Shown here: positions 31,561-41,808 of the stretch, in pieces
Position numbering within the stretch: the stretch's first letter is position 1
Layout: every line of letters starts with the position of its first letter
Source of the DNA: Conoideocrella luteorostrata
Lineage: Eukaryota; Ascomycota; Sordariomycetes; Hypocreales; Clavicipitaceae
NCBI GenBank assembly: GCA_032433595.1
Contig: JASWJB010000003.1
Coordinates: 62,001-126,000 of the forward strand
Reading direction: 5' to 3'
Length of the DNA: 64,000 nt
Position numbers and translations under genes: made by a program
Notes under the pieces: model-generated
The model's input: the letters and a program-made list of their open reading frames with translations, nothing else
Told to the model about the DNA's origin: nothing
Database searches by the model: none

Positions 31561-32402
31561 TATTCACTACAGCGCTGTCAATTACAGGGCCATCACTGAC
31601 GCAATTAGCCCCGTATGGTTTCAATAAGCCTACGATCCGGATCACAGTTTTTGTGCCGTTAGCCACCAACCGTCGCAAAACCTTGCAAAAAGAATAATAC
31701 GGTCATAAGATAATACCAAGCAATAGGCCCTAGTTGCTTTAATGCCTCACAATACTACAACCCCCATCCTCGTCATCACTCTTAGCCGGTTCCCATTGGC
31801 TCCTAGTCCCGCGAATTCTTTGTCGCGTCCCCCAGCCGCTGCGGCGCACACCTGTTGTCTTCCCGGTTGTAAGAACTTTAGACGGTCTACCTATGTGCGC
31901 ATCGAAATTGGATTACAGCGTTGGCTGGCGTATTTTTTTAGGGCTCCGAGGAGACGTATTATAGCAATACACAGTGCAATATTTTCCTTTTTTTTACTAA
32001 CTTGGGCTGAGCCGGTTACGGCGACCCATTTGCTGCGTACATGATTTGGAATGGCGAAGAGCCTTGCTCTAAGCGACCCGAAACTGATTGAAGTTTCGTA
32101 TCGGCGTTTGAGTCGATACGACTGATCAGCTATCTTTCTATTAGGGCGTACAATTAAAGATTAAAGAACATACAATTCATGGTAAAACGATGCTCGTAAT
32201 AAGTGAGGCGTTAGACTGCAAGCGCACGCCCACCTAACTTATTAAATTGCTAATGGCTATATAAATACTAGATAGAAGCCGCCGAATTAATGCGACGAGA
32301 CCTATAGCACACACTAGTCATGTGCGAAGCGCCATACTAGAAAGAGTGAGCCACATTGTTTCTATCATAGCACAGAGGGCATGCAGTGGCAACAATGCTC
32401 AT
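31561..32402. other. intergenic, no gene seen
   Basis: A plus-strand frame at 31742-32044 has no domain. The region is otherwise AT-rich near 32100-32300. Confidence 0.4.
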
Positions 32403-32711
32403 TCATACTCCTGGAGAGTCTTTTTCTCGTTGACCATCTTCAGATTCCGGCTTGAGCATGCCTGCTTGGCGGGACTCTCTCCGCAAGTAGAACACCATAA
32501 AAATAACCAGGCCGGTTGCAGTAAAAGCGAGCAAGGTCCACATACCATTACGATACTGAACCAGGAGGTCGTGATCAATATTTCCTTCGCGCTTAGTCGA
32601 ACCCATGGCGACGTTAACAACCGCAAGGAAGAGGGAACTTCCAAATTGATACATGACGTTCATGAGCGCCGATGCGGTGCCGTGATCCTCGAGGGGAATC
32701 TCATTCAGCAC
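32403..32711 (-). pseudogene. MFS transporter, C-terminal remnant
   Basis: About 102 codons match the end of a drug:H+ antiporter-type MFS protein. They include GTASALMNVMYQFGSSLFLAV, a loop with NIDHDLLVQYRNGMWT, then a last membrane helix (LLAFTATGLVIFMVFYL) and a charged tail with a normal stop. The remaining eleven or so helices are absent: upstream the frame meets stops and then the start of the opposite-strand reductase at 32772. The break is therefore a deletion or rearrangement next to that gene. Such transporters usually export secondary metabolites. Confidence 0.7.
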
Positions 32712-32771
32712 AATTACCTTTTGCTTCTATTCCAACATTCGTGCCCATCCACTGAAAACCGAAGTCAGGAA

Positions 32772-33777
32772 ATGTCTAAACAGGTTTCCGACGCGTTGAA
32801 TGTCGGAGGTAGCCCCGCCGGTCTGTCGGCAGCTCTGGCCCTCGGTCGGGTCCAACGCACCGCAATGGTGTTTGACTCTGGCCATTATCGAAACCTGGGC
32901 GTAAAGGCCATGCATACCGTGCTTTCGCGAGATGGCACGCCTCCGCTTGATTTTCTCCAGATCTCTCGCAGTCAAATCGAGGAAAAGTACATCCGTATCC
33001 GGTTCTCTACTGCCAAAGTTCAGCAAGCTTCCCAGGCAGATGTTGGCAGCGGCTACATGGGATACCAGGCCGTTGACGAAATTGAAATTGCATATCAGGG
33101 GCGCAAGCTGATTCTGGCCACTGGGTCGGAGGACGTACTGCCTACCAACATCGATGGATATCGAGAGAACTGGCCTTCGCACATGCAAGTCTCATACACC
33201 TTCCTGTCTCTCTACCGTATGATTAATGTCTCATTGTCATAATAGTTACCAATGTTTATTCTGCGACGGCCATGAGCAGAGTGGTCGATCGGTGGGGATT
33301 CTGGAGTTCTCGAGCCCGGCTTACTTGGGTCTTGCTCTCATGAGCCTCCAGTTCTCAGAAAAGGTCACCATCTACAGCAATGGCCCTGTAAAAAGCGATG
33401 ACAGTGTCCAAAAGGCGCTTCGAGCGGCAACTGCCAGCGGCGTCAAGCTTGATGAGCGCCGAATCCGACGATTGATAAACCAAGGAGACGACATCGGTAT
33501 CGAGTTCGATGATGCCGAGATTGTTACCCTTGGGATGTTATTGCATAAGCCTCCGACTGTTAATCGATCTCAAATCTTAATTGATCAGCTAGGTCTCAAG
33601 AGAATGGAGAATACGTCCGAAGTGGCGGTCAATCCGCTCTTCTGTGAATCTAGCCTGCCTGGCTGCTTTGTGCCTGGTGATGGCGGTCAGTTGTTAAAGC
33701 AAGTTGCTGTTGCTATGGGTACAGGTTTGCAATATGCTGGGAATACTTCTACAACGTTAACATTCGAAATTAGCTAA
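32772..33777 (+). CDS. thioredoxin-reductase-like disulfide oxidoreductase (GliT-like), GC-AG intron
   Basis: Exons 32772-33184 and 33246-33777 are joined over a 61-nt intron with a GCAAGT donor and ATAATAG acceptor. Only this join restores the phase and rebuilds the Y-Q-C-L-F-C redox motif, giving 314 residues. Visible features are an N-terminal FAD motif GGSPAGLSAALALG, VKAMHTVLSRDG, the KLILATG strand, the CxxC pair (CLFC) and a C-terminal GD-x-G segment with KQVAVAMGTG. Length is normal for the fungal GliT/HlmI/DepH-type family that oxidises dithiols. Oddities are Ser in place of the third Gly of GGGPAG and Asn before it. It is head-to-head with an MFS remnant and near a GliK-like gene. 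Confidence 0.78.
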
Positions 33778-34180
33778 TCGAAAGTTTTAGGAGTCCGCGC
33801 CGCCTCAGGCGTATCCTTCTAGCTGTGCAATGAAGAGGTCAGCCTTGCCCCTGCTGCATTGGAGGAGAAGGAGAAAGAGATGTAGGCTACACCATCGGCG
33901 GTGAGCGTGTGATAAAATCCGAAGCATGTATTCTATGACGAAATTTATTAAATGGAAGAAGATATTGAAATTTAAAGTCTTGTAATTGGCAGGTGCAGAA
34001 GCTGTTGGAACAATTAACTACTTGACTACGGAGCAAAAGTGTAGGCCCACTGAGTTTTTTCTCCACTAGCTGCTACTTGAGCCTATATTAGTATTCTACG
34101 CAAAAAGTTAGCTACTAGAACTTCTGCTAATGATACGATAGGGATATGTGGTGGTGGGTCACTACAACGATGTGCAGTGG
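33778..34180. other. intergenic, no gene seen
   Basis: Short A/G-rich runs near 33860-33880 and AT-rich spacer. No coding signal. Confidence 0.4.
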
Positions 34181-34545
34181 GTTGCTAGTCATGTCACAAT
34201 TGCATACATGAAACCGAATCATATGCGTGCGTCCTCATTATATCAGTAGTTCGGTATGCCAATGAGTCGCTGCATATATTTTTATTTATGCCGAGTTCTA
34301 AGATCGCTACAGGGTGTGTCCCTGGATATATAAGGAGACATAAATCAATGAATATGCACACGAGTCAATAGTCATGCTGTAATTATAAGCGTAAAACCAA
34401 CTCATGTGCGTGTGTCTTAAGGACACGTGAACCAAAGAATATGCAAATGGGTCATATTCATGTTATAATTATATGCATAAAACCAAATCATATGCGTGCG
34501 CATTAAGGAGACGCGAATTAAAGATTATGCACACGAGTCAATAAC
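34181..34545. repeat. diverged tandem repeat, unit about 87 bp
   Basis: Three copies of one unit follow each other: one starting near 34190 (interrupted), one near 34363 and one near 34450. Shared words are AAACC(A/G)AATCATATGCGTGCG, (A/T)AAGGA(G)ACGCGAATTAAAG and TATGCACACGAGTCAATA. The last copy ends about 170 bp before the protease start. Copies differ by 15-25 percent. The ATGCGTGC/GCACACG words are partly self-complementary. Confidence 0.65.
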
Positions 34546-34718
34546 ATCAAGTTCCATTTCCTAATCTCCTCGTCTTTTTCTATTGGTCGGCAATATCCAG
34601 GCAAAAAGAAGTATATATGGAGAGAGCTAATCATCCAACATATCCAGCTCTAATGCATCAGCAACTCAAAATTTGTAGATTCTCTAGCCCTTCAAACCAC
34701 TCATATACTAGCTTTAAA

Positions 34719-35734
34719 ATGCTGCGTCAGAGTGTTATTACACTAGCCATTGTGCACTGTTCTCTTTTAGTAGTGGCAGCAACTGTTAACAAGAGGATTA
34801 CTAACGGAGAGGCGGCTAAGGTTGGTGAATTCCCATATATGGTTAGTATTCAGAGGTGGGATGGTCGTCATAACTGCGGAGGCGTCCTACTCGACGGCAC
34901 TACTGTTCTTACTGCCGCTCATTGTGCGTCTGATAGTTTCTCCATGTCCGTTAGGGCAGGAACGCTGGTGAGTATTCTTTTACTGAGGTTTCTCGCCTTG
35001 GCTACCGAGGTCTTCTGGTAGCTTTCTATAGATCACCAGATCCTTGGATAAATAAGATGACAAGCTGACGCCACTGTAGAACCAGACGACAGGCGGAGTG
35101 CATGCAGAAGTTCTGTCTAGAAGGAAGCACGCAGAATATAAAAGGATAAGTGAGGCAGGCGATCCTTTTCTACCAAATGACATTGCCATCTTGAAATTGA
35201 AAACTCCAATTGAGAAGAGTAAGACCATCGCATACGCGACTCTGCCGGCCAACGGTTCGGACCCGGCGGCCAACTCCACGGCATTCATCGCAGGCTGGTA
35301 AGTGATTTTGAAATCAGCATTGCTAGAGAGACATAAAAGCTAACTATAGGGTAAGGGGCTCAACTAAGGATATGTATGGAGGTCCACAAGCATTACTAAA
35401 CAAAGCTACTATTCCGATTCTCACGCGTGAGGATTGTAGTAAGTTAGATCCACTTGCAAAAGGCAATAACGCGATAGTGTGCGCCGGTGGTGTCGCCGGC
35501 CAGAATGTATGCAGACTTGATAGCGGTGGTCCTCTCGTAGACCAAAAAACGGGAGAGGTAATCGGTCTTGCGTCATGGATACTTGAAGAGCCAGGTCAAG
35601 ATCCAAAGCGCGTCACACAGTGCGGCAAGGCGCCCGCAGTATTTACTAGGGTTGGAAGCTATATCCCCTTTATTCTCGAAAATCTCAAGGCCTCTAAGCA
35701 GCCCGAAAATCTCGGCAAAGCCAGGACCCTGTAG
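34719..35734 (+). CDS. secreted trypsin-like protein (S1A) with altered active site, three exons
   Basis: Exons 34719-34967, 35080-35297 and 35356-35734 (introns 112 and 58 nt, GTGAGT and GTAAGT donors) give 281 residues. It has a signal peptide, a KR|ITNG activation site, TAAHC (catalytic His), NDIAILKL (catalytic Asp) and DSGGPL (catalytic Ser). The bases around the Ser differ from working trypsins. Two positions before Ser is Leu (CRLDSGG) where Gly193 of the oxyanion hole is expected. The S1-pocket Asp189 position, two residues before the preceding Cys, is Asn (QNVC). The protein may thus be a non-catalytic homologue or have changed specificity. ATG 34719 is preferred over upstream in-frame Met because the signal peptide starts there. 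The second acceptor is set at 35355 by phase; the nearer TATAG at 35349 would cause a stop. Confidence 0.8.
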
Positions 35735-36575
35735 TAATCAGAGCGATCTGAAAAGGGTCAAGAACCTTGGGATCATCATGACTCCGCGACACATGAAACC
35801 AACTCAACACTTACCAAGCTATCGGATGACAACCAGTTGAACCAAGAAGACACTTGTTCTATCTTCGAATATTAGTCTGCTAGCACGCCAATAGCTCATC
35901 CGTCTGGCACAGCCCTGTGTGTGCGGTGGGCATCGGTATGGTGGGTTGGGTCAGTCAAGTTGCTATAAATAGACAACTCAAAATTCAGATTTTCCAGATT
36001 TCTGGAATAAACTTCGTGTCTGCATTTCTTAGGGTTAGATCCCTCTTGTTCTTGTGTCGCGGCAGCATAACCACTTGTTGGGTTTGATAGGAGATGTTGG
36101 AGTTGATAAGAGAGGTTCTAATTGATCTGCACTGATGGGAAGAGCTGTGTTACTGTGCTTGTAGTGTCTAATAAGAGAAAGTATTTAACTGTGCAATTTA
36201 ACATAGGTTGGACGCGTCTTAGTCAAGAGCCTATTATTTAATATTGCGGCCGCACGTAACTACTCAAGTCGCCATGTCATGGGGAACATGGTGGATCTGA
36301 AGCGCAGTGCATGTATGCATTCTGATATTTGAAAACCAAAGCTGCACAAAACTTGACATAAGTCAGATCTTCAGATAGGTAATGGAATGCGGTTTATTTC
36401 TTGGCTAATCATGGGAAAGAAACGGTAGTAGTATCCGACTCTGTACTATTGCAATTTTCCGCGTGTGATAATACAGTATTTCGGTACATTTGAGGCTCAG
36501 GCTCAGGCTCTCCAAGTATTTACCGACACTCCGTGAGTCGGAGAGTACATTCCGATCCCTTATGCTCCTTTTCAA
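35735..36575. other. intergenic between convergent genes
   Basis: The 3' flanks of the protease and of the beta-lactamase-like gene. A short repeat of CAGGCT (GAGGCTCAGGCTCAGGCTC at 36492-36510) and inverted words near 36530-36550 (CTCCGTGAGTCGGAGAG) are seen. No gene. Confidence 0.4.
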
Positions 36576-37881
36576 CTAGCCAAACGTCTCCCAAGCGTCA
36601 TACAAAAACCGAACTGCAAGATTATGTGCTTTCATATCGTAGTCGGGCAGCAATTGAGTACCAAAAAGCATCATGCGCCGCTTTTCGCGATTCATGGTCC
36701 AGATGATATTGTGCAGCCCCTCAAATGCGACAGTTCCTTTTGGGATGCCTGAGCCTGGGAGGGTACCGTCTTCTTCGACAAGTGCGCCCGCCGCGGTCCA
36801 GTTCACGGCCGGAGGTGGTGTTAGCGCCCATGATACCTTATGGGACACGTTTTGTTCAAGGGGGAGCAAGAAGCCATAGTTGGTGGTTTCGGCCAGCAGC
36901 GACTGGTGTGCATGACTACCAGGCATTAACTGCGGCGCGAAAAACAAATCACGGTGTTCTTGGCGCTGGAGCAGCTTGCAATCCGGCGACATAATATCGC
37001 CAAAGAGCCGGGCAATATCGGATACACTGCAGGTCAGGCCATACGTGTCCTTGTCACGGGCCACGAGGCAAGCCTCGCCGTCCGCCGTGGAGACGTCCTC
37101 CTTACGCTCTACCATCTGCAGGCGACGCTTCCAGACATGCGGCTCCAGAGCGGGCCGGTAGGTGGAAGCGGTCATGCCAAGCGCGCCAAAGATATGGTGG
37201 TCAACGTACTGGGTGAACCGATCCTTGTCGCCAAGCCGCTCGACGAGCAGCTGCACGCAATAGATACCCCATCCGTACTCAAAGCCCTCACCGGGCTCAA
37301 AGAAGAGGTGCGTAAATTTATCCTTAGCTAATGGATGGGCGTCATCGGGGAAGTCCGGCGGCGGTACTCTATCTTCGCTGCCAAACCGTTCTGGGTACGT
37401 ATCGGTGGTGCCCATACCACTCGTGTTCAAAAGTAGGTCGCGGAGTGTGACGCCGCGAATTGGGGAGCGTAGCAGTATTTCCTCATCCACTTCCTCGACG
37501 AGCATGCATTTCTCAATCTCAGGAACATGCTTGCTAATCGGCTCGTCGAGCATCAAAATACCGCGCTCAACCAATTGCAAGGCCGCGATATTGGTGAGGA
37601 ACTTGCCTGCCGAGGTGAGCGATATAGTGCAATCAGGATCTAACGGCGGCGAGTCGGTATCAAGTAATTGGCGTCCAGCAGCACGTTGGTATAAGAAGTT
37701 TCCTGTTCACGGTCCACAGTATGAATTAGATGCCCTCTTCTTATAGTCTCATACGCATTTCAATACTCGCAGAGAAACGGGCTGTCTCACCGTTCTTGTC
37801 ATTGACCATAACAACAGCACCCAGCAAGTCCCCGCTACCAAGCTTTGTTGCTTTAGCCAACTCGGCTTCAAACGCTTCCAT
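36576..37881 (-). CDS. beta-lactamase-fold transesterase/hydrolase (LovD/EstB-like), one intron
   Basis: Exons 37881-37791 and 37702-36576 are joined over an 88-nt intron (GTGAGA donor, GAACAG acceptor). Phase and motif order fit, giving 405 residues. The start MEAFEAELAKATK at 37881 is typical. The nucleophile motif S-x-x-K is SAGK in SLTSAGKFLTNIAAL. Further conserved parts are LRDLLLNTSGM, PGEGFEYGWG (with the family Tyr), GALGMTAST and a late GLHNIIW segment. The family includes LovD-like acyltransferases that unload or modify polyketides, and esterases. With a reducing PKS 11 kb to the right, an acyl-transfer role is possible but not shown. It has no signal peptide, so it is intracellular. 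Confidence 0.8.
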
Positions 37882-38599
37882 TGCAGGCCGTGTTGACGTC
37901 TTTCGATACGTCTTTTTCTCGCTTAGGGCAGCGAAATTAAGGTTCGATAGGAGGAAACACCAAGGAGAAAGCCTCCGAATGATCTCGGCATACCTAAACC
38001 AGAGTAGGAACGACAACACCGACCGGATGGTTTCCTAGCGCGGGGAACATTCAACGCTATCGGTCAGCGCAAATTTCTTACGTAATAAGTCCTACGGAGT
38101 TGACACAGCGATACCTCTCAGCCTCACATTGGCTTAAGCAATTGGCAATATATGCTAATAAACGGAGGCATGTGAGTGCACCACCATGTTTTCCTTACCG
38201 CTACTATTTTGCCAGCCGCAGCACCAGAAGAGCACCTTCGAGAGCTATTATTGGCGAAGTGTTGGAAGACTCGTCTTTACTACATGTTGGCTGCGCTTAA
38301 AATGATGGCGCCTCCGATATCGATTGAAAGTAGCGAAGCTTCAACAACCCCTCTTATCATTGGAGTATAGCTCATCCACGAGGACGATTACACCTCGGCT
38401 TATCTGTTCCATATGGATTTCATAGAGCTCAGTCATGCATAGAGTCTAGTATCAGTATTCGAGCGCCCAATACAACGGAACGATGGAGTAGATTGGACCT
38501 CCCAATCGCTGAGAAGTGACAGTTGAGCTTCAACACCAATCTGGAACCCATGAGGGAAATGAGTCGCGATTCGGCTTCTTATACACTAGAATCTCGAAT
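37882..38599. other. intergenic, no gene seen
   Basis: Promoter side of the beta-lactamase-like gene. Beyond it, weak remains of the 3' part of the HET relic may lie at 38480-38600 in a shifted frame (a segment reminiscent of the HET 'PSWVPDW' region). Confidence 0.35.
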
Positions 38600-39172
38600 T
38601 TATGGTGTTGAAATAGAAAATGTCGCAACACCATTGTACAGTTGCTCGATTGACAAGTTGTAGTCGGACACCAAACCTTCCAGCACACAGTTGCTTAAGA
38701 GACCAAAAACTCCAAATATATGGTCTCGAGGGTCTGAAGCTGTGGAATTGGATGTATCATTAAGTAGCTGCAGCAGCTCAGCGGAACTCTGAAGCTTTTT
38801 ACTGCTTTTTTGGGTGTATTTTAAAAACAACACAGGGAGTACTAGCGCAACTTTGTTTGGTATTGCAGTCACCTCTGCAGAATGCCAATCCAAGTTCGAC
38901 TCTCCACAAACCATGGTTATTCTTTTGGCTAAAGTAAGCTCCTGTATAACCCATACTCTAGATAAAAATCTTTTTTAAAACAAATCTGCAATATACTGTT
39001 TTGCCATTATGAGGTCCTGGATGATGGGGTCCATTGACGAATAATGACTTCGACCTCGGAGCGATGATGTACGCGCAATGGCCTCAAACGCTTCATCAGT
39101 GCCATATGCGCTTGTCCGTAGGTAGGCAGTTATGCTATAAGACTTCGAGTAAATAATTTGCATCAAGCCCAC
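38600..39172 (-). pseudogene. HET-domain (heterokaryon incompatibility) relic with in-frame stop
   Basis: Minus-strand frame 39172-38976 carries a HET segment (QIIYSKSYSITAYL, TDEAFEAIA). After one TAA (38976-38978) the same frame goes on with KRFLSRVWVIQELTLAKRI, then SDPRDHIFGVFGLLS and VSDYNLSIEQLY. These are well-known HET-domain blocks in the correct order. The N-terminal block is missing and the frame ends at 38600 before the usual C-terminal part. The TAA sits where a CAA (Gln) would fit, as a C-to-T change would produce. HET proteins trigger cell death in vegetative incompatibility; this copy is dead or truncated. Confidence 0.7.
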
Positions 39173-40807
39173 TTGATGTGTTCGTTCTGAGACACTATTC
39201 TGGTTGATATATATCTGTTGAGATTAGAGTGGCACCTTCGGAAGGTCCCGATGCCTCGTATTAGCTAGATTCGTACGATAGTGGAAGAAGGTGGCACGAT
39301 ACCAAGGAATATAGGTCTGAGGCACCTGAATTCCAGGGAATTTCCCGGTCGCTGAAGGTCTATAAAGAAGGGTCACGATGCCCGTCAGAGGGTATTATTC
39401 AAGTCAGAACATCATCTATCAATATCACTGCTTGCACTCTCAAATCTATCTATTCTGCCGATTTCCACTGTTGTAAAATTGCTCCTTTACCTCACATCTA
39501 TGTAAAGGCACATAACGCAACAATATCGCGTCCACCCATATAGTTACCGGATTCTTAGAGCGTAGTGTCTGGAGAGCTGAAGTTGACTTATCTGCCACTG
39601 TTAACAAATAAGAAGACTCGGGCTTGGTTTGTGTGAGCGATGTGCCCGCAACTCAAACAGGATGGTACCCTATCCAATAGCGCTATGTCGAGAGTCCGAC
39701 ATTGACTAGAATGCCAGCGTAGCATTTCCAGAACAGCACGATCGAGTATAAAGGTCTGTTGAATGTCAGCAGCGCTGAAAGGACGGGATTACATCTGAGC
39801 AATGAAAGCACCAAGCGCCATTAACTAATATGAAAAATATGAATTATAGCTATGTTCCAGCAAGTCAGCCTGGGAAGAGCCTATGGCACTTTGTTGTACA
39901 TCTAGGATACATCTTGTCTTTGCGGCCTAACCGAGAGTGAGGCGGCAGCGATGCGGCCAATTGACACCGAGCCTCAAATGGAGGCTTCCGAGCAGCCTGT
40001 GTACCTGGGCGTTGCTTTTCGGAGCCGCAGTCTCAGCCGTACCCACATCGCCGGTACGGCCACATCCTCCTCCCCGCCGCCCTGCCACTTAAGTTCGTAT
40101 AAGAGACCTTGGATTGCACGGACTGTCGCACTTGACGATTTAAGTTTACTTGTAAAAAAATAAGAAGTCTTTTCTTCCGTGGCGAATCGTTGGGCAAAAG
40201 TGCACTACTCCTGTTACCTAAACCGCGGCTTCTTGTGTTGTGCCAGACCGAAAAGCTTTGTTTGATGCGTAACTTTTCATTGGGCCACCTATTTCATCTT
40301 CTTGGGCTATTTATTGGAGGAGTTTCTCCCAAAAACCAAAAAGCCACATGGGCGAATTAATTTTCATGGGCGAAAATCACAAATACGCTTAGGTACGCCC
40401 TATGTTAGCCGCAAGAGAATGTGACTTTGATGAATCGCAGACTAGACTACCGCATAAATATTCATAGGATCTAAGTGTAATAGCTACCGGACAGCCCTAG
40501 GGTTATTTATGACATGCCAATGTAAGCTTCTCCCGTCTCCCATGTCTTCTAAACCATGTCCCTATTCTTTGTCCCTCGAGCCCATCATACAATAGCCAGT
40601 AACCTGGGTATGCTTCGCGCCGGAAGCTGACGGTGAACTCGCCGAGACCTCCTGATGAATTTCTACTGTAAGCCCTGGCATTCTTTGTCGCAGCCTGAAT
40701 GATGGTTAGCGTGCTCCCCCAGAACAGAGTATCAAAGGCGAGGGGAGGGTGGTTCAGCGCCAGGAATACGGCATACTGACCACTGGCGATTGTACTAAAA
40801 GGTGTAA
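39173..40807. other. intergenic, one uncertain frame
   Basis: No supported gene. A minus-strand frame at 40503-40823 (106 codons) has fair composition in its second half and touches the next small gene's possible intron (donor at about 40829). It could be a second exon only if spliced in a phase that gives a quick stop, so I do not call it. The rest is AT-rich. Confidence 0.35.
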
Positions 40808-41038
40808 TCAAACGGGAGTGCACTTACTGTTGTCTTTGGTACAGCCACTAATTTTATCGTTGTATGTACAGGTACAAAACGTTCCTCCGCCAAGACCAGG
40901 CATCGTATGGCAAACATAGCGGCAGTCACAGCGGCCACCATTTCTCGCCCGTAGATCCGCGAATGACGAAGGTGCCGCTGCAGAGACGGCGACAAGCCCG
41001 AACACGGTCAGGGTTGAGATCAAAGATGAAGCAAGCAT
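40808..41038 (-). CDS. small secreted cysteine-rich protein
   Basis: A frame of 76 codons with a signal peptide (residues 1-~21, ending AVSAAAP). The mature ~55 residues have seven cysteines in the unspliced reading (CDC, VC, FCTC, GC and KC). A perfect GTAAGT donor cuts within the last seven codons (AACA|GTAAGT). If used with a TTTTAG acceptor at about 40797, the last Cys is removed and six cysteines, i.e. three disulfide pairs, remain, followed by a ~14-residue new tail. The spliced form is therefore attractive. The gene could be an effector-like or antimicrobial-type peptide, but the family is not recognised. Confidence 0.6.
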   Translation of the reverse strand: MLASSLISTLTVFGLVAVSAAAPSSFADLRARNGGRCDCRYVCHTMPGLGGGTFCTCTYNDKISGCTKDNSKCTPV

Positions 41039-41808
41039 ACTTATTGTGAAGGTACTCTCCCTCAGAGATAAGTCTTCGTGGAATATGTGTCTTTATCTTT
41101 ATAATTCGATTACGAACAAAGGTCTCGTCTAAGAAGAATTCAATGATGCAGAAGCGTACTATATATGATACGTAAATGCTAACGAAGCTAAAATGGATCC
41201 AGTCAGACCCGCCTAGATAGGAAGACTTGGGGAAATGTCTCTCACTGGCTACGTCCTTGCACCACCATGCTGCATCAGCCCTTTTCCCACCAATGAGATC
41301 GACGGGAAGAAATGACCGCCTCACTTGTTATCAGACAGACAGTACGGAAGTTATTGAATCCACAAATCACCTCCGAAACTGCCGTCTTCTCATAAAAGCA
41401 GCTAGGCTTTCTGTAAGATCACAAGAAGGTGTGCTTGTTACGACAGTAGACCAAAAAGATCCGCCCATGTAAGCGACGACTTGCATTACACCTTACATTT
41501 ATTTATAAAGCCTACGCGCTTTGCGCGCCAGCACCTTATACTTTCTTTCATTGAAAGTTCCTCCGTGGCAGATTTTCCATCAATGGGGAGTCATCCCCTA
41601 CGTGATTGATTCGGATGCAGGCTCGAAGAAATTCCACCAATGTCGGTACTATACAATAAGCATACAATTTCACTCAATAGATTTGAGCAAGCCCGCAGCA
41701 TTGTACTCCGTAGTGCTGACATGAAAAAGAGATTCGTGAGATTTTATTTCGAAGACCAAACGAGCCCGTCGTCACCGCCTACTCACTACACCGTCCAGTT
41801 CCTCTACT
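41039..41808. other. divergent promoter spacer
   Basis: Lies between the small Cys-rich gene (leftward) and the UstYa-like gene (rightward). It contains the 9-mer TACTCCGTA at 41704-41712, about 100 bp before the UstYa-like start. No other gene. Confidence 0.4.

Noticed and set aside
32322..33242. One 306-codon frame through the MFS remnant and the reductase exon
   Set aside because: It reads antisense through the MFS tail before reaching the reductase start at 32772 and overruns the intron at its end.
35298..35350. Acceptor TATAG at 35349 for the second protease intron
   Set aside because: It brings an in-frame stop (AAC TAA) within seven codons. The AAG at 35355 gives W-G-S-T-K and an open frame.
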